From: Paenibacillus nuruki
GTDB lineage: Bacteria > Bacillota > Bacilli > Paenibacillales > Paenibacillaceae
Direction: 5' to 3'
Length of the DNA stretch: 64,000 nt
Assembly: GCF_001721045.1 (NCBI RefSeq)
Contig: NZ_MDER01000031.1
Span: forward strand, 186,001-250,000
Part shown: positions 35,590-44,005 of the stretch, one piece after another
Layout: every line of letters starts with the position of its first letter
How positions within the stretch are numbered: the stretch's first letter is position 1
Translations under genes and position numbers: made by a program
Notes under the pieces: generated by a model
The model's database searches: none
Told to the model about the DNA's origin: nothing
What the model saw: only the letters and a program-made list of their open reading frames with translations

Positions 35590-36996
35590 TTAACGGAATT
35601 CTGGTGGTGTACGACGTGCTACACCGGTACGTATAGCCGCTTCTACAACACCTCGACGAACATACTCGACTACTTTTTCATTAAATACACCCGGAATAAT
35701 GTAGAGTTCATTCAGCTCATCTTCTTTAACTACTGAAGCGATAGCTTTAGCCGCCGCTACTTTCATTTCTTCATTAATGACTCGTGCACGACAATCAAGT
35801 GCACCACGGAAAATACCCGGGAAACATAATACATTATTGATCTGGTTCGGATAATCGCTTCGTCCTGTCGCTAGCACACGAACATGAGGTTCAGCCAGTT
35901 CAGGTTCAATCTCAGGATTCGGATTCGCCATCGCAAACACAATCCGATCTTCTGCCATCGTTTTAATATGTTCAACTGTTAGTAGACCCGGGCGAGATAC
36001 ACCGATAAATACATCTGCTCCTTGAATAACTTCAGTCAGTCCTCCACGTTCTTGATGAGGATTCGTATGTTCTGCGATCCAGTTCCACATATCATGCGGA
36101 TATTCTTCGCCTTTGACCAAAGCACCACATTGATCGACTGCAATCACATTATGTGCTCCTGCTGATAGTAGCATTTTGATACAAGCTGATCCTGCTGCGC
36201 CTACACCTAGTAGTACGATTTTGGCACTTTCAAGCGGTTTGCCGACGATCCGTAGAGCATTTAATAGCCCTGCAAGCACCACCACAGCTGTACCATGTTG
36301 ATCATCATGGAAAACAGGAATATCCAGTTCTTCTGTTAAACGGCGTTCGATTTCAAAACAACGAGGTGAAGCAATATCTTCCAAGTTGATTCCTCCAAAT
36401 GAAGGAGCCATCCATTTAATCGCATTAATAATTTCTTCAGTATCTTTGGTATCCAAGCAGATCGGAAAAGCATCGACTCCGCCTAACTGTTTGAACAACA
36501 TCGCTTTACCTTCCATCACAGGCATTGCCGCTTCTGGCCCAATATCGCCAAGACCCAATACAGCTGTACCATCAGATACTACTGCAATCATATTTCGTTT
36601 GATCGTTAGTGAGAATGCTTTTTGCTTATCTTCATGGATTGCCATACATACTTTAGCAACACCCGGTGTATAGACATGGGATAAATCTTCACGGTTTTTA
36701 ACAGGGAATTTCGGTTGTACTTCTATCTTACCGCCTAGATGGGCAAGGAATGTACGGTCAGAGACGTTAACTACTTTGACCCCGCTCAGTTCTCCGACCG
36801 ATTTGAGAATACTTTCTCTTACTGTCTCGGGTAGATTCACTGTTAAATCTCGAGTTGTACTTTCAGGGCTAGCATGAATAACGTCAATCGCAACAACGTC
36901 TCCACCGGCATCACTAATCGCAGCAGCCACTTCACCAAATGTAACTTGTTTTTTATCCATTTCCAGACGAATGATCATACTTGTTCCGAGCGCCAT
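35590..36996 (-). CDS. NAD(P)-dependent malic enzyme with N-terminal ACT domain
   Basis: Decarboxylates malate to pyruvate. The first ~80 residues form an ACT-type regulatory domain (SMIIRLEMDKKQVTFGEV, GVKVVNVSDRTFLAHLGG). The catalytic domain follows with YTPGVAKVC (~109), RNMIAVVSDGTAVLGLGD (~133-150), KAMLFKQLGGVDAFP, the Asp-rich metal site EDIASPRCFEIERRL and PVFHDDQHGTA (~222-232), and the NAD site VLLGVGAAGSACIKMLL (~258-274). ATP or amino acids may regulate it through ACT. Bacillus has several paralogues (MalS, MleA, YtsJ); I cannot say which this is. A cre site lies upstream. The ATG has GGAGG seven bases upstream. Confidence 0.92.
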   Translation of the reverse strand: MALGTSMIIRLEMDKKQVTFGEVAAAISDAGGDVVAIDVIHASPESTTRDLTVNLPETVRESILKSVGELSGVKVVNVSDRTFLAHLGGKIEVQPKFPVKNREDLSHVYTPGVAKVCMAIHEDKQKAFSLTIKRNMIAVVSDGTAVLGLGDIGPEAAMPVMEGKAMLFKQLGGVDAFPICLDTKDTEEIINAIKWMAPSFGGINLEDIASPRCFEIERRLTEELDIPVFHDDQHGTAVVVLAGLLNALRIVGKPLESAKIVLLGVGAAGSACIKMLLSAGAHNVIAVDQCGALVKGEEYPHDMWNWIAEHTNPHQERGGLTEVIQGADVFIGVSRPGLLTVEHIKTMAEDRIVFAMANPNPEIEPELAEPHVRVLATGRSDYPNQINNVLCFPGIFRGALDCRARVINEEMKVAAAKAIASVVKEDELNELYIIPGVFNEKVVEYVRRGVVEAAIRTGVARRTPPEFR

Positions 36997-37051
36997 AAGG
37001 ATACCTCCTAATAATGTGGGTAAGATGATTTTGCACTATTCATTCTTTTTT

Positions 37052-37065
37052 AGATAACGCTTACA
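37052..37065. promoter_or_regulatory. cre-like site upstream of the malic enzyme gene
   Basis: AGATAACGCTTACA matches 12 of 14 positions of the cre consensus, 56-69 nt before the start codon. Both CcpA activation and repression of malic enzymes are known in Bacillus, so the direction cannot be read from sequence. Confidence 0.45.
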
Positions 37066-37133
37066 TTATAAAGTTCGGACTTATTATAGCATAGTTTACA
37101 GGTAAAAAACTTCCAGTTTCTATAGCCCCTTAT

Positions 37134-38000
37134 TCAGCTATGAGAAGTGCGTATATACTCCAAAAATCGTTTGGTTGCCGGTGATGCTTTTTTCAGTGAA
37201 TGCACAGCTAATCCTAATGAACGATAGCTTGGATATTCCAGTTCGAGCATTTTGACGTTATGATCTCTGCCTTGCAATACAAGCTCTGGTAAAATGCTGA
37301 TCCCCAGACTATTTTCGACCATCGCGATAATCGCATAATCATCTCCGACTGAAAATTTGATATCTGGTATAATCGCAAATCGTGACAACAATCGTCTCAC
37401 ATCATAATCTGATCCTTCACGTGGCATAATAAATGATTCAGTGGCAATACGTTCTAACGGAAAGCGATCCAGATGACTGAGCGGATGATCCAGCGGCACT
37501 ATCGCTAACATCCGATCTTTTTTCAAAGGAATGACTTCGAATGAAGCTTGGCTAGGAATCGTAATAAATCCACAATCGATCTGTCCATTTGAGATCCAAT
37601 CTTCAATCTCCTGATAATCGCCTTCGACTAATTTGAAATGGATATTCGGGTATTCTTGCTGAAAATACTTAATCATTCCAGGTAGCCAGTGTACCGATAC
37701 ACTTGTAAATGTACCGATTCTAATTGTTCCTGATTCTAATCCATGAATCGATGTTATCGTCTGCTTCAACTGTTCGTTCCAGTTCATAATCTCTGTGATG
37801 GGCTGAACTACCTGTTCTCCATTTACCGTTAATCGTACACCTGAACGATCTCGTAATAATAAAGGAAAGCCAAATTCAGTCTCCAAACTATGTATAATAT
37901 GGCTTACTCCTGATTGAGTAAATCCCAGTGCTTCAGCCGCTTTGGTTAGACTGCCTAGCTCCACGACTTTTAACAGCACTTCGAATTTGTGAATACTCAT
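37134..38000 (-). CDS. LysR-family transcriptional regulator
   Basis: A 289-residue LysR protein. HTH at residues 1-60 (FEVLLKVVELGSLTKAAEALG, FTQSGVSHIIHSLETEFG) and an effector domain (about 90-285; GTIRIGTFTSVSVHWLPGMI). I use the ATG at 38000, preceded by AGGGAAGAAGG, because a longer in-frame start to 38084 adds residues unlike LysR N-termini. Divergent from the EamA transporter gene 164 nt away, which it likely controls. Confidence 0.88.
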   Translation of the reverse strand: MSIHKFEVLLKVVELGSLTKAAEALGFTQSGVSHIIHSLETEFGFPLLLRDRSGVRLTVNGEQVVQPITEIMNWNEQLKQTITSIHGLESGTIRIGTFTSVSVHWLPGMIKYFQQEYPNIHFKLVEGDYQEIEDWISNGQIDCGFITIPSQASFEVIPLKKDRMLAIVPLDHPLSHLDRFPLERIATESFIMPREGSDYDVRRLLSRFAIIPDIKFSVGDDYAIIAMVENSLGISILPELVLQGRDHNVKMLELEYPSYRSLGLAVHSLKKASPATKRFLEYIRTSHS

Positions 38001-38163
38001 GCGTGCGCCTTCTTCCCTTATGATCCGCTCTCTCGATGATCTCAAATAGCCATTAGTTTTACTCATGTGATACATGACAAACATTCAGTGTACTTGAGAA
38101 TATAATATTACTATACTGAATTTGGAACATTTTGTTAATACGTTATTTTGAAGGTGGGACATC

Positions 38164-39093
38164 GTGAAGCAGTCTAGAGCAGACTTGTTAATTTTACTGG
38201 TGACGTTATGCTGGGGATCCTCGTATTTATTTATGAAAATGGGGCTAGGATCGCTATCTGAATATAATCTGATTGCGCTTCGCTTCGGGTTGGCATTTAT
38301 ATTAACAGGTATTTTATTTTTTAATCATTTACGCCGGATCGATTGGATAACACTTGGTTATAGTGCACTGATCGGACTTGCGTTATTCGCTGTGTTTGTG
38401 TTTATTATGTTCGGACTCAAAACAACCACCACTTCAAATGCTGGATTTCTTGTCAGCCTAACCGTTATTTTTGTACCGCTTATTCATTTTGTCGTATTTA
38501 AAAAGAAACTGCGTATGACTCAAACACTAGGAGTATTGTTAGCTATCGTAGGTATCGGGCTTCTGACATTAAGTGGCCCGCTGGGTATTCACTCTGGTGA
38601 TCTGTTGTGCATTTTGGCATCAATCTGTTATGCCGTGTATATTTTACTTACCAGTGCGGCAGCCAAAATCGTTCGTAGTACACTGAATCTAGGAATATGT
38701 CAGCTTGGATTTGCTGGATTGTATGGATTGATCTTCTCCTTTATATTCGAGTCGCCACATCTTCCGTATACCCTTAATGGTTGGATTGCTGTGTTGGCTT
38801 TGAGTGTGGTATGTAGTGCTTTTGGATTTATTATTCAGCCTGTTGCGCAAAAGTATACTACACCAACACGTACAGGATTGATCTTCTGTATGGAGCCTGT
38901 ATTCGCCGCTTTGTTCGCATTTCTATTTGAACATGAAGTTCTATCGCTTCAAGGTTATATCGGTGCAGGGATTGTTCTGCTGGGTGTTGTCGTATCTGAA
39001 TGGAAATGGAAACCGCGCTGGACTCGCAATCAGCAACATCAAAAAGTTCAACCTCTAGATATCCAACAAAAAGAACCTGCACACCTCCCATAA
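38164..39093 (+). CDS. EamA-type drug/metabolite transporter
   Basis: A 309-residue membrane protein of the DMT superfamily: ten predicted helices in two EamA repeats, each starting near a Trp-Gly pair (CWGSSYLFMKMGL; YAVYILLTSAAAKIV). Typical features include TTTTSNAGFLVSLTVIFVPLIH. The C-terminal tail is hydrophilic (QQHQKVQPLDIQQKEP). Families like this export amino acids or other small metabolites, but the substrate is unknown. Starts at GTG with GAAGGTGGG ~6 bases upstream. Confidence 0.88.
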   Translation: MKQSRADLLILLVTLCWGSSYLFMKMGLGSLSEYNLIALRFGLAFILTGILFFNHLRRIDWITLGYSALIGLALFAVFVFIMFGLKTTTTSNAGFLVSLTVIFVPLIHFVVFKKKLRMTQTLGVLLAIVGIGLLTLSGPLGIHSGDLLCILASICYAVYILLTSAAAKIVRSTLNLGICQLGFAGLYGLIFSFIFESPHLPYTLNGWIAVLALSVVCSAFGFIIQPVAQKYTTPTRTGLIFCMEPVFAALFAFLFEHEVLSLQGYIGAGIVLLGVVVSEWKWKPRWTRNQQHQKVQPLDIQQKEPAHLP

Positions 39094-39117
39094 AGGGTTG
39101 TATCAGGTTCTTTTTTT
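39068..39117. terminator. Bidirectional terminator between EamA gene and metQ
   Basis: AAAAAGAACCTG and CAGGTTCTTTTTT form a stem around a 24-nt loop, overlapping the 3' end of the EamA gene. T-runs on both strands. Confidence 0.85.
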
Positions 39118-39134
39118 ATGCTATTTTATTTCAT

Positions 39135-39998
39135 TTAAAAAGCAGGTACAGCGATATCTGCATATTTATCTTGTAAAAATTGCTTCACTTCAGGGCCTGC
39201 CATCCGTGCTTTTAACTTCTGGATCGCTTCTGAATCTTTGTTATCTTCACGAGCGACTAGATTAATCGCAAATGTAGAATCTTCTTTTTCTGTAACCAGT
39301 GCATCTTTGACAGGTGTCAGATTCAATGGCTTCGCATACGCAGGCGTCATTGCGACAAGATCAGCTTCATCATACATACGGGCTAACATCAATAGATCAA
39401 CTTCTTTAAATTCAAAGTTTTTGGGATTGGATGTAATATCGGCTTGAATCGCATTCATACCTACACCGTCTTTCAGTGTAATCATTCCTTCTTGTGCAAA
39501 CATTTGTAAGGAACGACCGATATTGGAAGGATCATTTGCAATTGCAATCGTTGCTCCTTCAGGTAAAGCATTGATATCTTTATACTTTTTAGAGTAAGCA
39601 CCATAGATAGCATTGTAGATCGGTTGAATAGCAACTAGATTTGCACCTTTACTTTCATTGTATTGCTTCATATAAGGGGCATGTTGGAAAAAGTTCGCGT
39701 CTACTTCTTTATTTGCTAATGCATCATTGGGCTGAATATTATCAGACAACACGATCACATCTAGATTAATACCATCTTCTTTGAGTAAAGGTTTAACCAC
39801 ATCCAAAATTTCAGTCATTGGTGGAATCAATGTAGCAATTTTGAGTGTAGTTTCTGTAGATGCACCTTCTGTTGCTATAGCTGGATCATTAGATGTTGTT
39901 GTTGTTGTATCTTGCTTCTGACCACATGCTACTAATAAAAGCATCATAGCGAACATCAAGATCATAATAGATTTGCGAGTTGTTAAAATATTGTTCAT
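39135..39998 (-). CDS. metQ: Methionine ABC transporter substrate-binding lipoprotein
   Basis: A 287-residue NlpA/MetQ-family lipoprotein that captures methionine outside the membrane. Lipobox LLLVAC (about 20-25) with cleavage before Cys25. Core features: LKIATLIPPMTEILDVVKPLL, VDANFFQHAPYMKQYNESKG (~105-124) and PEGATIAIANDPSNIGRSLQMFA (~145-167), all as in MetQ. It is the last gene of metN-metP-metQ, 45 nt after metP. A leader around the ATG has TGGAGGCTAACT. Specificity could include D-methionine or cysteine derivatives, as for other family members. Confidence 0.92.
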   Translation of the reverse strand: MNNILTTRKSIMILMFAMMLLLVACGQKQDTTTTTSNDPAIATEGASTETTLKIATLIPPMTEILDVVKPLLKEDGINLDVIVLSDNIQPNDALANKEVDANFFQHAPYMKQYNESKGANLVAIQPIYNAIYGAYSKKYKDINALPEGATIAIANDPSNIGRSLQMFAQEGMITLKDGVGMNAIQADITSNPKNFEFKEVDLLMLARMYDEADLVAMTPAYAKPLNLTPVKDALVTEKEDSTFAINLVAREDNKDSEAIQKLKARMAGPEVKQFLQDKYADIAVPAF

Positions 39999-40043
39999 TG
40001 TTAAAGTTAGCCTCCATTAAAATATAATATTTCAAACCATTAC

Positions 40044-40724
40044 CTAGCGTTTATCAAGTACTCTAGCGACCGTACTACCGATCAATTGTACCGCTTGTAC
40101 CAAAATAATCATCAAAATGATCATATACACCATCACATCGGTCTCAAATCGCTGATAACCGTATCGAATCGCAAAATCACCAATTCCACCACCACCTACG
40201 ATGCCAACAACGGTTGAATACGAAATAAAGCTAATCGTTGATGTGGTTAATCCAAGTACCAATCCAGATCGAGCTTCGACATATAAAAATTTGAAAATAA
40301 TCTGCCATTTGGATGCTCCCATCGCTTGCGCAGATTCAACCACACCCCGGGGCACATCCAATAATGATTGTTCGACTAGCCGTGAATAATAAGCAATTGC
40401 GATAATCGATAACGGTACCGAAGCCGCTTCGGTTCCTATCGCTGTGCCTACCACCAGACGTGTAAATGGAATCAGAAATACAACCAGTAACAAAAATGGA
40501 AAAGAGCGAATCACATTAACCAGTGTATTAAGCACAGCTGCCACATACGTATTTTCGTATAATTGACCTTTTTTGCATAAATAAAGCATGGTTCCAAGAG
40601 GTAATCCCACTATAATAGCTGCTAATAGTGAAATACCGACCATTGAGAACGTTTCACCTATGGCTGACCAAATCTGCGACTGATACAGATCAAGCATTTC
40701 GCTAAACGTACGATCTTGATCCAT
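40044..40724 (-). CDS. metP: Methionine ABC transporter permease
   Basis: A 226-residue integral membrane protein with five to six helices. The permease EAA loop reads VVESAQAMGASKWQIIFKFLYVEAR (about 130-154), contacting the ATPase. Other features, GGGGIGDFAIRYGYQRFETDVM, are typical of MetI/MetP permeases. Its start overlaps the metN stop by one base (TAATG), so the two are co-translated. Confidence 0.93.
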   Translation of the reverse strand: MDQDRTFSEMLDLYQSQIWSAIGETFSMVGISLLAAIIVGLPLGTMLYLCKKGQLYENTYVAAVLNTLVNVIRSFPFLLLVVFLIPFTRLVVGTAIGTEAASVPLSIIAIAYYSRLVEQSLLDVPRGVVESAQAMGASKWQIIFKFLYVEARSGLVLGLTTSTISFISYSTVVGIVGGGGIGDFAIRYGYQRFETDVMVYMIILMIILVQAVQLIGSTVARVLDKR

Positions 40725-41479
40725 TATTCACCCTCCTTATAGCCAAGCAATTGCTCGCGATAAGATAAGGTATATGCAGGCGATGCTGTAAATCCATCTT
40801 GCGCTCGTGAAAAGCTTTCGGTGATCTTTCCTTGTTCCATCACAGATACGGTATCGCATAGACTACGCACCACGTCCATCTCATGCGTGACAATCACAAT
40901 GGTAACTCCTAATTGTTGATTAATCTGACGCAATACATCTAGAATACCGGCAGTGGTCTTAGGATCAAGCGCAGAGGTAGGTTCATCACATAATAACACT
41001 TGAGGATGGTTAGCGATTGCTCTAGCAATACCGACACGCTGTTTCTGTCCACCGCTGAGCTGTGCTGGATAAGCATTGCCTTTATCCAATAAGCCTACAA
41101 GTTCAAGACATTCTAGCACTCGTTGTTGCCGCTCAGACTTGGGTACTCCAGCCAATTCAAGCGGGATTTCAATATTTTTGCGAACTGTGCGATTATGAAC
41201 CAGATTGAATTGCTGAAACACCATTCCAATCTGTTGTCTGGCTAAGCGAAGTTGATGATCTGATAATCCGGTTAAACGCTTACCATTTACAATGACTACA
41301 CCTTGATCGGGACGTTCTAGAATATTCATCATCCGTAGTAATGTAGATTTACCTGCTCCACTACTGCCAATAATGCCATGAATCATACCCCGCTCAATAT
41401 GCAGACTGACATCTTGCACAGCTGCATTCGTATTCCCTATCTTGCCAAAATATTTGCTCACGCTTTCCAGCGAAATCAT
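40724..41479 (-). CDS. metN: Methionine ABC transporter ATPase, lacking the C-terminal NIL domain
   Basis: A 251-residue ABC ATPase: Walker A GSSGAGKST (~38-46), Q-loop MVFQQFNLV, signature LSGGQKQRVGIARA (~141-154), Walker B VLLCDEPTSALD (~160-171), H-loop VTHEMDVV. The usual MetN is ~340 residues because of a C-terminal NIL/ACT-like domain that binds methionine and shuts transport down when internal methionine is high. Here the protein ends soon after the ATPase core (…YREQLLGYKEGE) and its stop is fused to the metP start, so this is not an edge truncation. Start has GGAGGG ~7 bases upstream. No S-box or T-box was seen upstream. Confidence 0.9.
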   Translation of the reverse strand: MISLESVSKYFGKIGNTNAAVQDVSLHIERGMIHGIIGSSGAGKSTLLRMMNILERPDQGVVIVNGKRLTGLSDHQLRLARQQIGMVFQQFNLVHNRTVRKNIEIPLELAGVPKSERQQRVLECLELVGLLDKGNAYPAQLSGGQKQRVGIARAIANHPQVLLCDEPTSALDPKTTAGILDVLRQINQQLGVTIVIVTHEMDVVRSLCDTVSVMEQGKITESFSRAQDGFTASPAYTLSYREQLLGYKEGE

Positions 41480-41668
41480 TCCAGTTCCCTCCTCATCTCA
41501 TAGCCGGTCTGATGAGAAACTTTTTATTCAATGTGTAATACAAATCTAGTGAAGCTGTTATACTCTATACTTCTGCTATATTATAAGGAATGTTGTATGC
41601 TGTGTCACTACTTTTATTTATATCATCACTAAATATTCATTTGTTATGCTGTTCTGCTTTATTTAGAC

Positions 41669-41703
41669 AAAAAAACATCTTCTCTATACGCAGAGAAGAT
41701 GTT
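41669..41703 (-). terminator. Intrinsic terminator of the 2-keto-acid decarboxylase gene
   Basis: AACATCTTCTCT and AGAGAAGATGTT form a perfect 12-bp stem; read on the minus strand it is followed by TTTTTTT. Confidence 0.92.
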
Positions 41704-41758
41704 CATATATCGATTCATCTGATTGTATCACTTAAACCATCTTTTATGAGTTTGGATG

Positions 41759-43441
41759 TTATTGTTGCTGTTCTTGTTTTTGCAAAAACTCACGTGTTTT
41801 GCGTAGATACTTCGGTGCATCCATCGGATCATCAATCATCATTTCGATCAAGCATAGTTTTTGATTTTGCTGTTGTTCAGCTTCTTGAATCGCTTGATCT
41901 AATTCTTGATTAGTATGCACTTGCATTGTATACGCATCTCCACCGAAGGCTTCGATTAATTTGGTATACTGCCATCTCGGAATATCGTTATACACTTGCT
42001 TATCAATATCCACTTTTACATTTAGATACTTTTCAATCGTATAGCCTTTATTATTGAGAACGAAAATAATCGGTTTGCATCCTTGTTCTAACATGGAGCT
42101 GATCTCTTGCACAGTTAATTGTAAAGATCCATCTCCTGTAAATAACAGCACACGACGATCAGGAGCCGCTATACATGCACCAAAAGCAGCCGGTGTGGCA
42201 TATCCGATACTTTGCCAGCCCGCTTGCCCGATATATGTTGCACCTTCAGGCAATTGAAGCTGAGAAATACCATATGTGAATGTACCCGTCTCTGCAATCA
42301 CAATATCATTTGCTGCTAATAATTGTTGAAAACGTGGATAGTAATTGCCTGCGTGTAAAGGTTGGTCTTTTTCAGCAGATAATAGCTTCTCCGTATCATA
42401 TGGGAATTCAGTCACTACAATCTCTGCCTGACTTCTCCAATCCAATTGAGCTAGCGCTTCTAACATGTCTTTGGCAAGAATATTAGGATAAACAGATTCA
42501 CCAATTTTGACATGATCCGGTTGGATATTAATCACTTTTTGAAAATCTAATTCAGCTGTAAAATTGGCTGTATTCAGGTCAGACCAGATCAAGCCTGCCG
42601 CAATCACAAAGTCTGCATTTTCGACTGTATGACGTACTTCCTCACTACCAAAAGTCCCTCCGTACATTCCGATATAATGCGGATGACGTTCATCAAATCC
42701 ACTTTTACCCATCATCATCGAAGCCGCTGGAATATTCAGATTCTCAGCCACTTGTTGAACAGGCATTTGTAGATCGTAACGAAGAACAGGATTATCTGAT
42801 AAAAGAGCCCCGTTATTCGAGGATTGAATTAACTGATCCGCATGCTTCACTGCCGCTTGCAACGAATTGGAATGAGTAGATACTTGTAACGACGGTTCAA
42901 TATGAGTCGTAATCGATTCTAATACCTGATCCAGAGCAAGCACTAGATAAACAGGCTTTTTAGTTGTCTTGGCAATATGAATCGCCTGTGGAATCTCTAT
43001 CATTGCATTTTCTGGCGTTACGACTGCACTATAAGCTGTAATAGGCTCATACGCTTGACGGAACACATCATAATTTCCATCGAGTAAGCTATGATGCATC
43101 AACTGATGATCTTGCTGTGCTTGAGACTTGGGAGCACCTACAATATGAATAATCGGTACACTTTCACTATAAGCGCCTGCAATCGCATTACATGCGCTCA
43201 TTTCTCCAACACCAAATGTCGTGATTAAAGCAGATAGCCCTTTGATTCGGGCATAACTATCTGCCGCATATCCAGCATTCAGCTCATTGCGTCCGGTTAT
43301 AAATTCAATACCTTCGTATTCTTCTAACGTATCTAATAAAGTGAAATTATAATCACCAGGTATCCCAAAAACTTCAGTCAGTCCTTCACGCTTGAGACAA
43401 TCGAGTAGATATTGACCTAACGTAATATTTGTTACAGACAT
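41759..43441 (-). CDS. ipdC: Thiamine-diphosphate 2-keto-acid decarboxylase (indolepyruvate/pyruvate decarboxylase type)
   Basis: A 560-residue ThDP enzyme that decarboxylates a 2-keto acid to an aldehyde. It has the cofactor-activating Glu in TGRNELNAGYAADSYAR (~51), the active-site His pair QLMHHSL (~114-115), and the ThDP-binding stretch GDGSLQLTVQEIS...NNKGYTIE (~430-460). These, and length, match the pyruvate/indolepyruvate/phenylpyruvate decarboxylase group. Paenibacillus strains often carry ipdC-type genes linked to indole-3-acetic acid production, but substrate preference is not decided by these motifs; branched-chain or pyruvate use is possible. Start has AGGAGG ~9 bases upstream. 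Monocistronic, with a perfect terminator. Confidence 0.85.
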   Translation of the reverse strand: MSVTNITLGQYLLDCLKREGLTEVFGIPGDYNFTLLDTLEEYEGIEFITGRNELNAGYAADSYARIKGLSALITTFGVGEMSACNAIAGAYSESVPIIHIVGAPKSQAQQDHQLMHHSLLDGNYDVFRQAYEPITAYSAVVTPENAMIEIPQAIHIAKTTKKPVYLVLALDQVLESITTHIEPSLQVSTHSNSLQAAVKHADQLIQSSNNGALLSDNPVLRYDLQMPVQQVAENLNIPAASMMMGKSGFDERHPHYIGMYGGTFGSEEVRHTVENADFVIAAGLIWSDLNTANFTAELDFQKVINIQPDHVKIGESVYPNILAKDMLEALAQLDWRSQAEIVVTEFPYDTEKLLSAEKDQPLHAGNYYPRFQQLLAANDIVIAETGTFTYGISQLQLPEGATYIGQAGWQSIGYATPAAFGACIAAPDRRVLLFTGDGSLQLTVQEISSMLEQGCKPIIFVLNNKGYTIEKYLNVKVDIDKQVYNDIPRWQYTKLIEAFGGDAYTMQVHTNQELDQAIQEAEQQQNQKLCLIEMMIDDPMDAPKYLRKTREFLQKQEQQQ

Positions 43442-43604
43442 TATTTTTTCCTCCTGTGTATTGCTAATGGTTAAGCTTTGTTATCGTTGTATTCTTGCCA
43501 TAGTCCCTGTCTTGCTTTAAAGACATTACCCTATTTCAGAAGAATTATTGCCATTTTTTGATATTTTCTTTAACTGATCTTTAGTTTCGTAAGTATAATC
43601 AACA

Positions 43605-43643
43605 CAAAAAAAGTGGTCTTCTAATAGATAGAGACCACTTTTT
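43605..43643 (-). terminator. Intrinsic terminator of the nirBD operon
   Basis: AAAAAGTGGTCT and AGACCACTTTTT pair around a 12-nt loop, with a seven-T run on the minus strand. Confidence 0.9.
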
Positions 43644-43669
43644 GTTGGATTATTTTGTTGAAAATCAGA

Positions 43670-43990
43670 TTAGAGTTGTACCCATATTACGTCTGCTTCT
43701 AGTTTGGTTGGAAACACAGTCACCTGTCCTTCATCCGGTGCTTGCACAAGACCTGTTCGCAAATCAATCTGCCAATCATACAGCGGATCATATAAGATAT
43801 GCCCGGATACAATCCCTTCTGCAATAGGGCCACCTTTAGGATGAGGGCTTTTATTTTCTAATGCAAAGACTTCTTCATTGGAAGTACGGAAAATAGCCAA
43901 TTCTATCTCTTTCAATTGCACCACACGTCCAATCTGTGGCAAAAATTGATCGATGGATCCGATCGGATAAAATGTTTGAGTATCATTCAT
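43670..43990 (-). CDS. nirD: Nitrite reductase (NADH) small subunit
   Basis: A 106-residue Rieske-fold protein, partner of NirB. The fold-typical stretch KSPHPKGGPIAEGIVSGHIL then DPLYDWQIDLRTG is clear, but the cluster ligands are gone: CxH has become SxH and CxxH has become DxxY. This is normal for NirD, which keeps the fold without the 2Fe-2S cluster. It is 15 nt downstream of nirB, and AGGAGAAGAAGC precedes its ATG. Confidence 0.9.
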   Translation of the reverse strand: MNDTQTFYPIGSIDQFLPQIGRVVQLKEIELAIFRTSNEEVFALENKSPHPKGGPIAEGIVSGHILYDPLYDWQIDLRTGLVQAPDEGQVTVFPTKLEADVIWVQL

Positions 43991-44005
43991 TATGCTTCTT
44001 CTCCT

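Noticed and set aside
41480-41668. S-box (SAM) or T-box leader upstream of metNPQ
   Set aside because: A 6-bp TCTCAT/ATGAGA hairpin beside the ribosome-binding site exists, but none of the conserved SAM-I or T-box sequences is visible.
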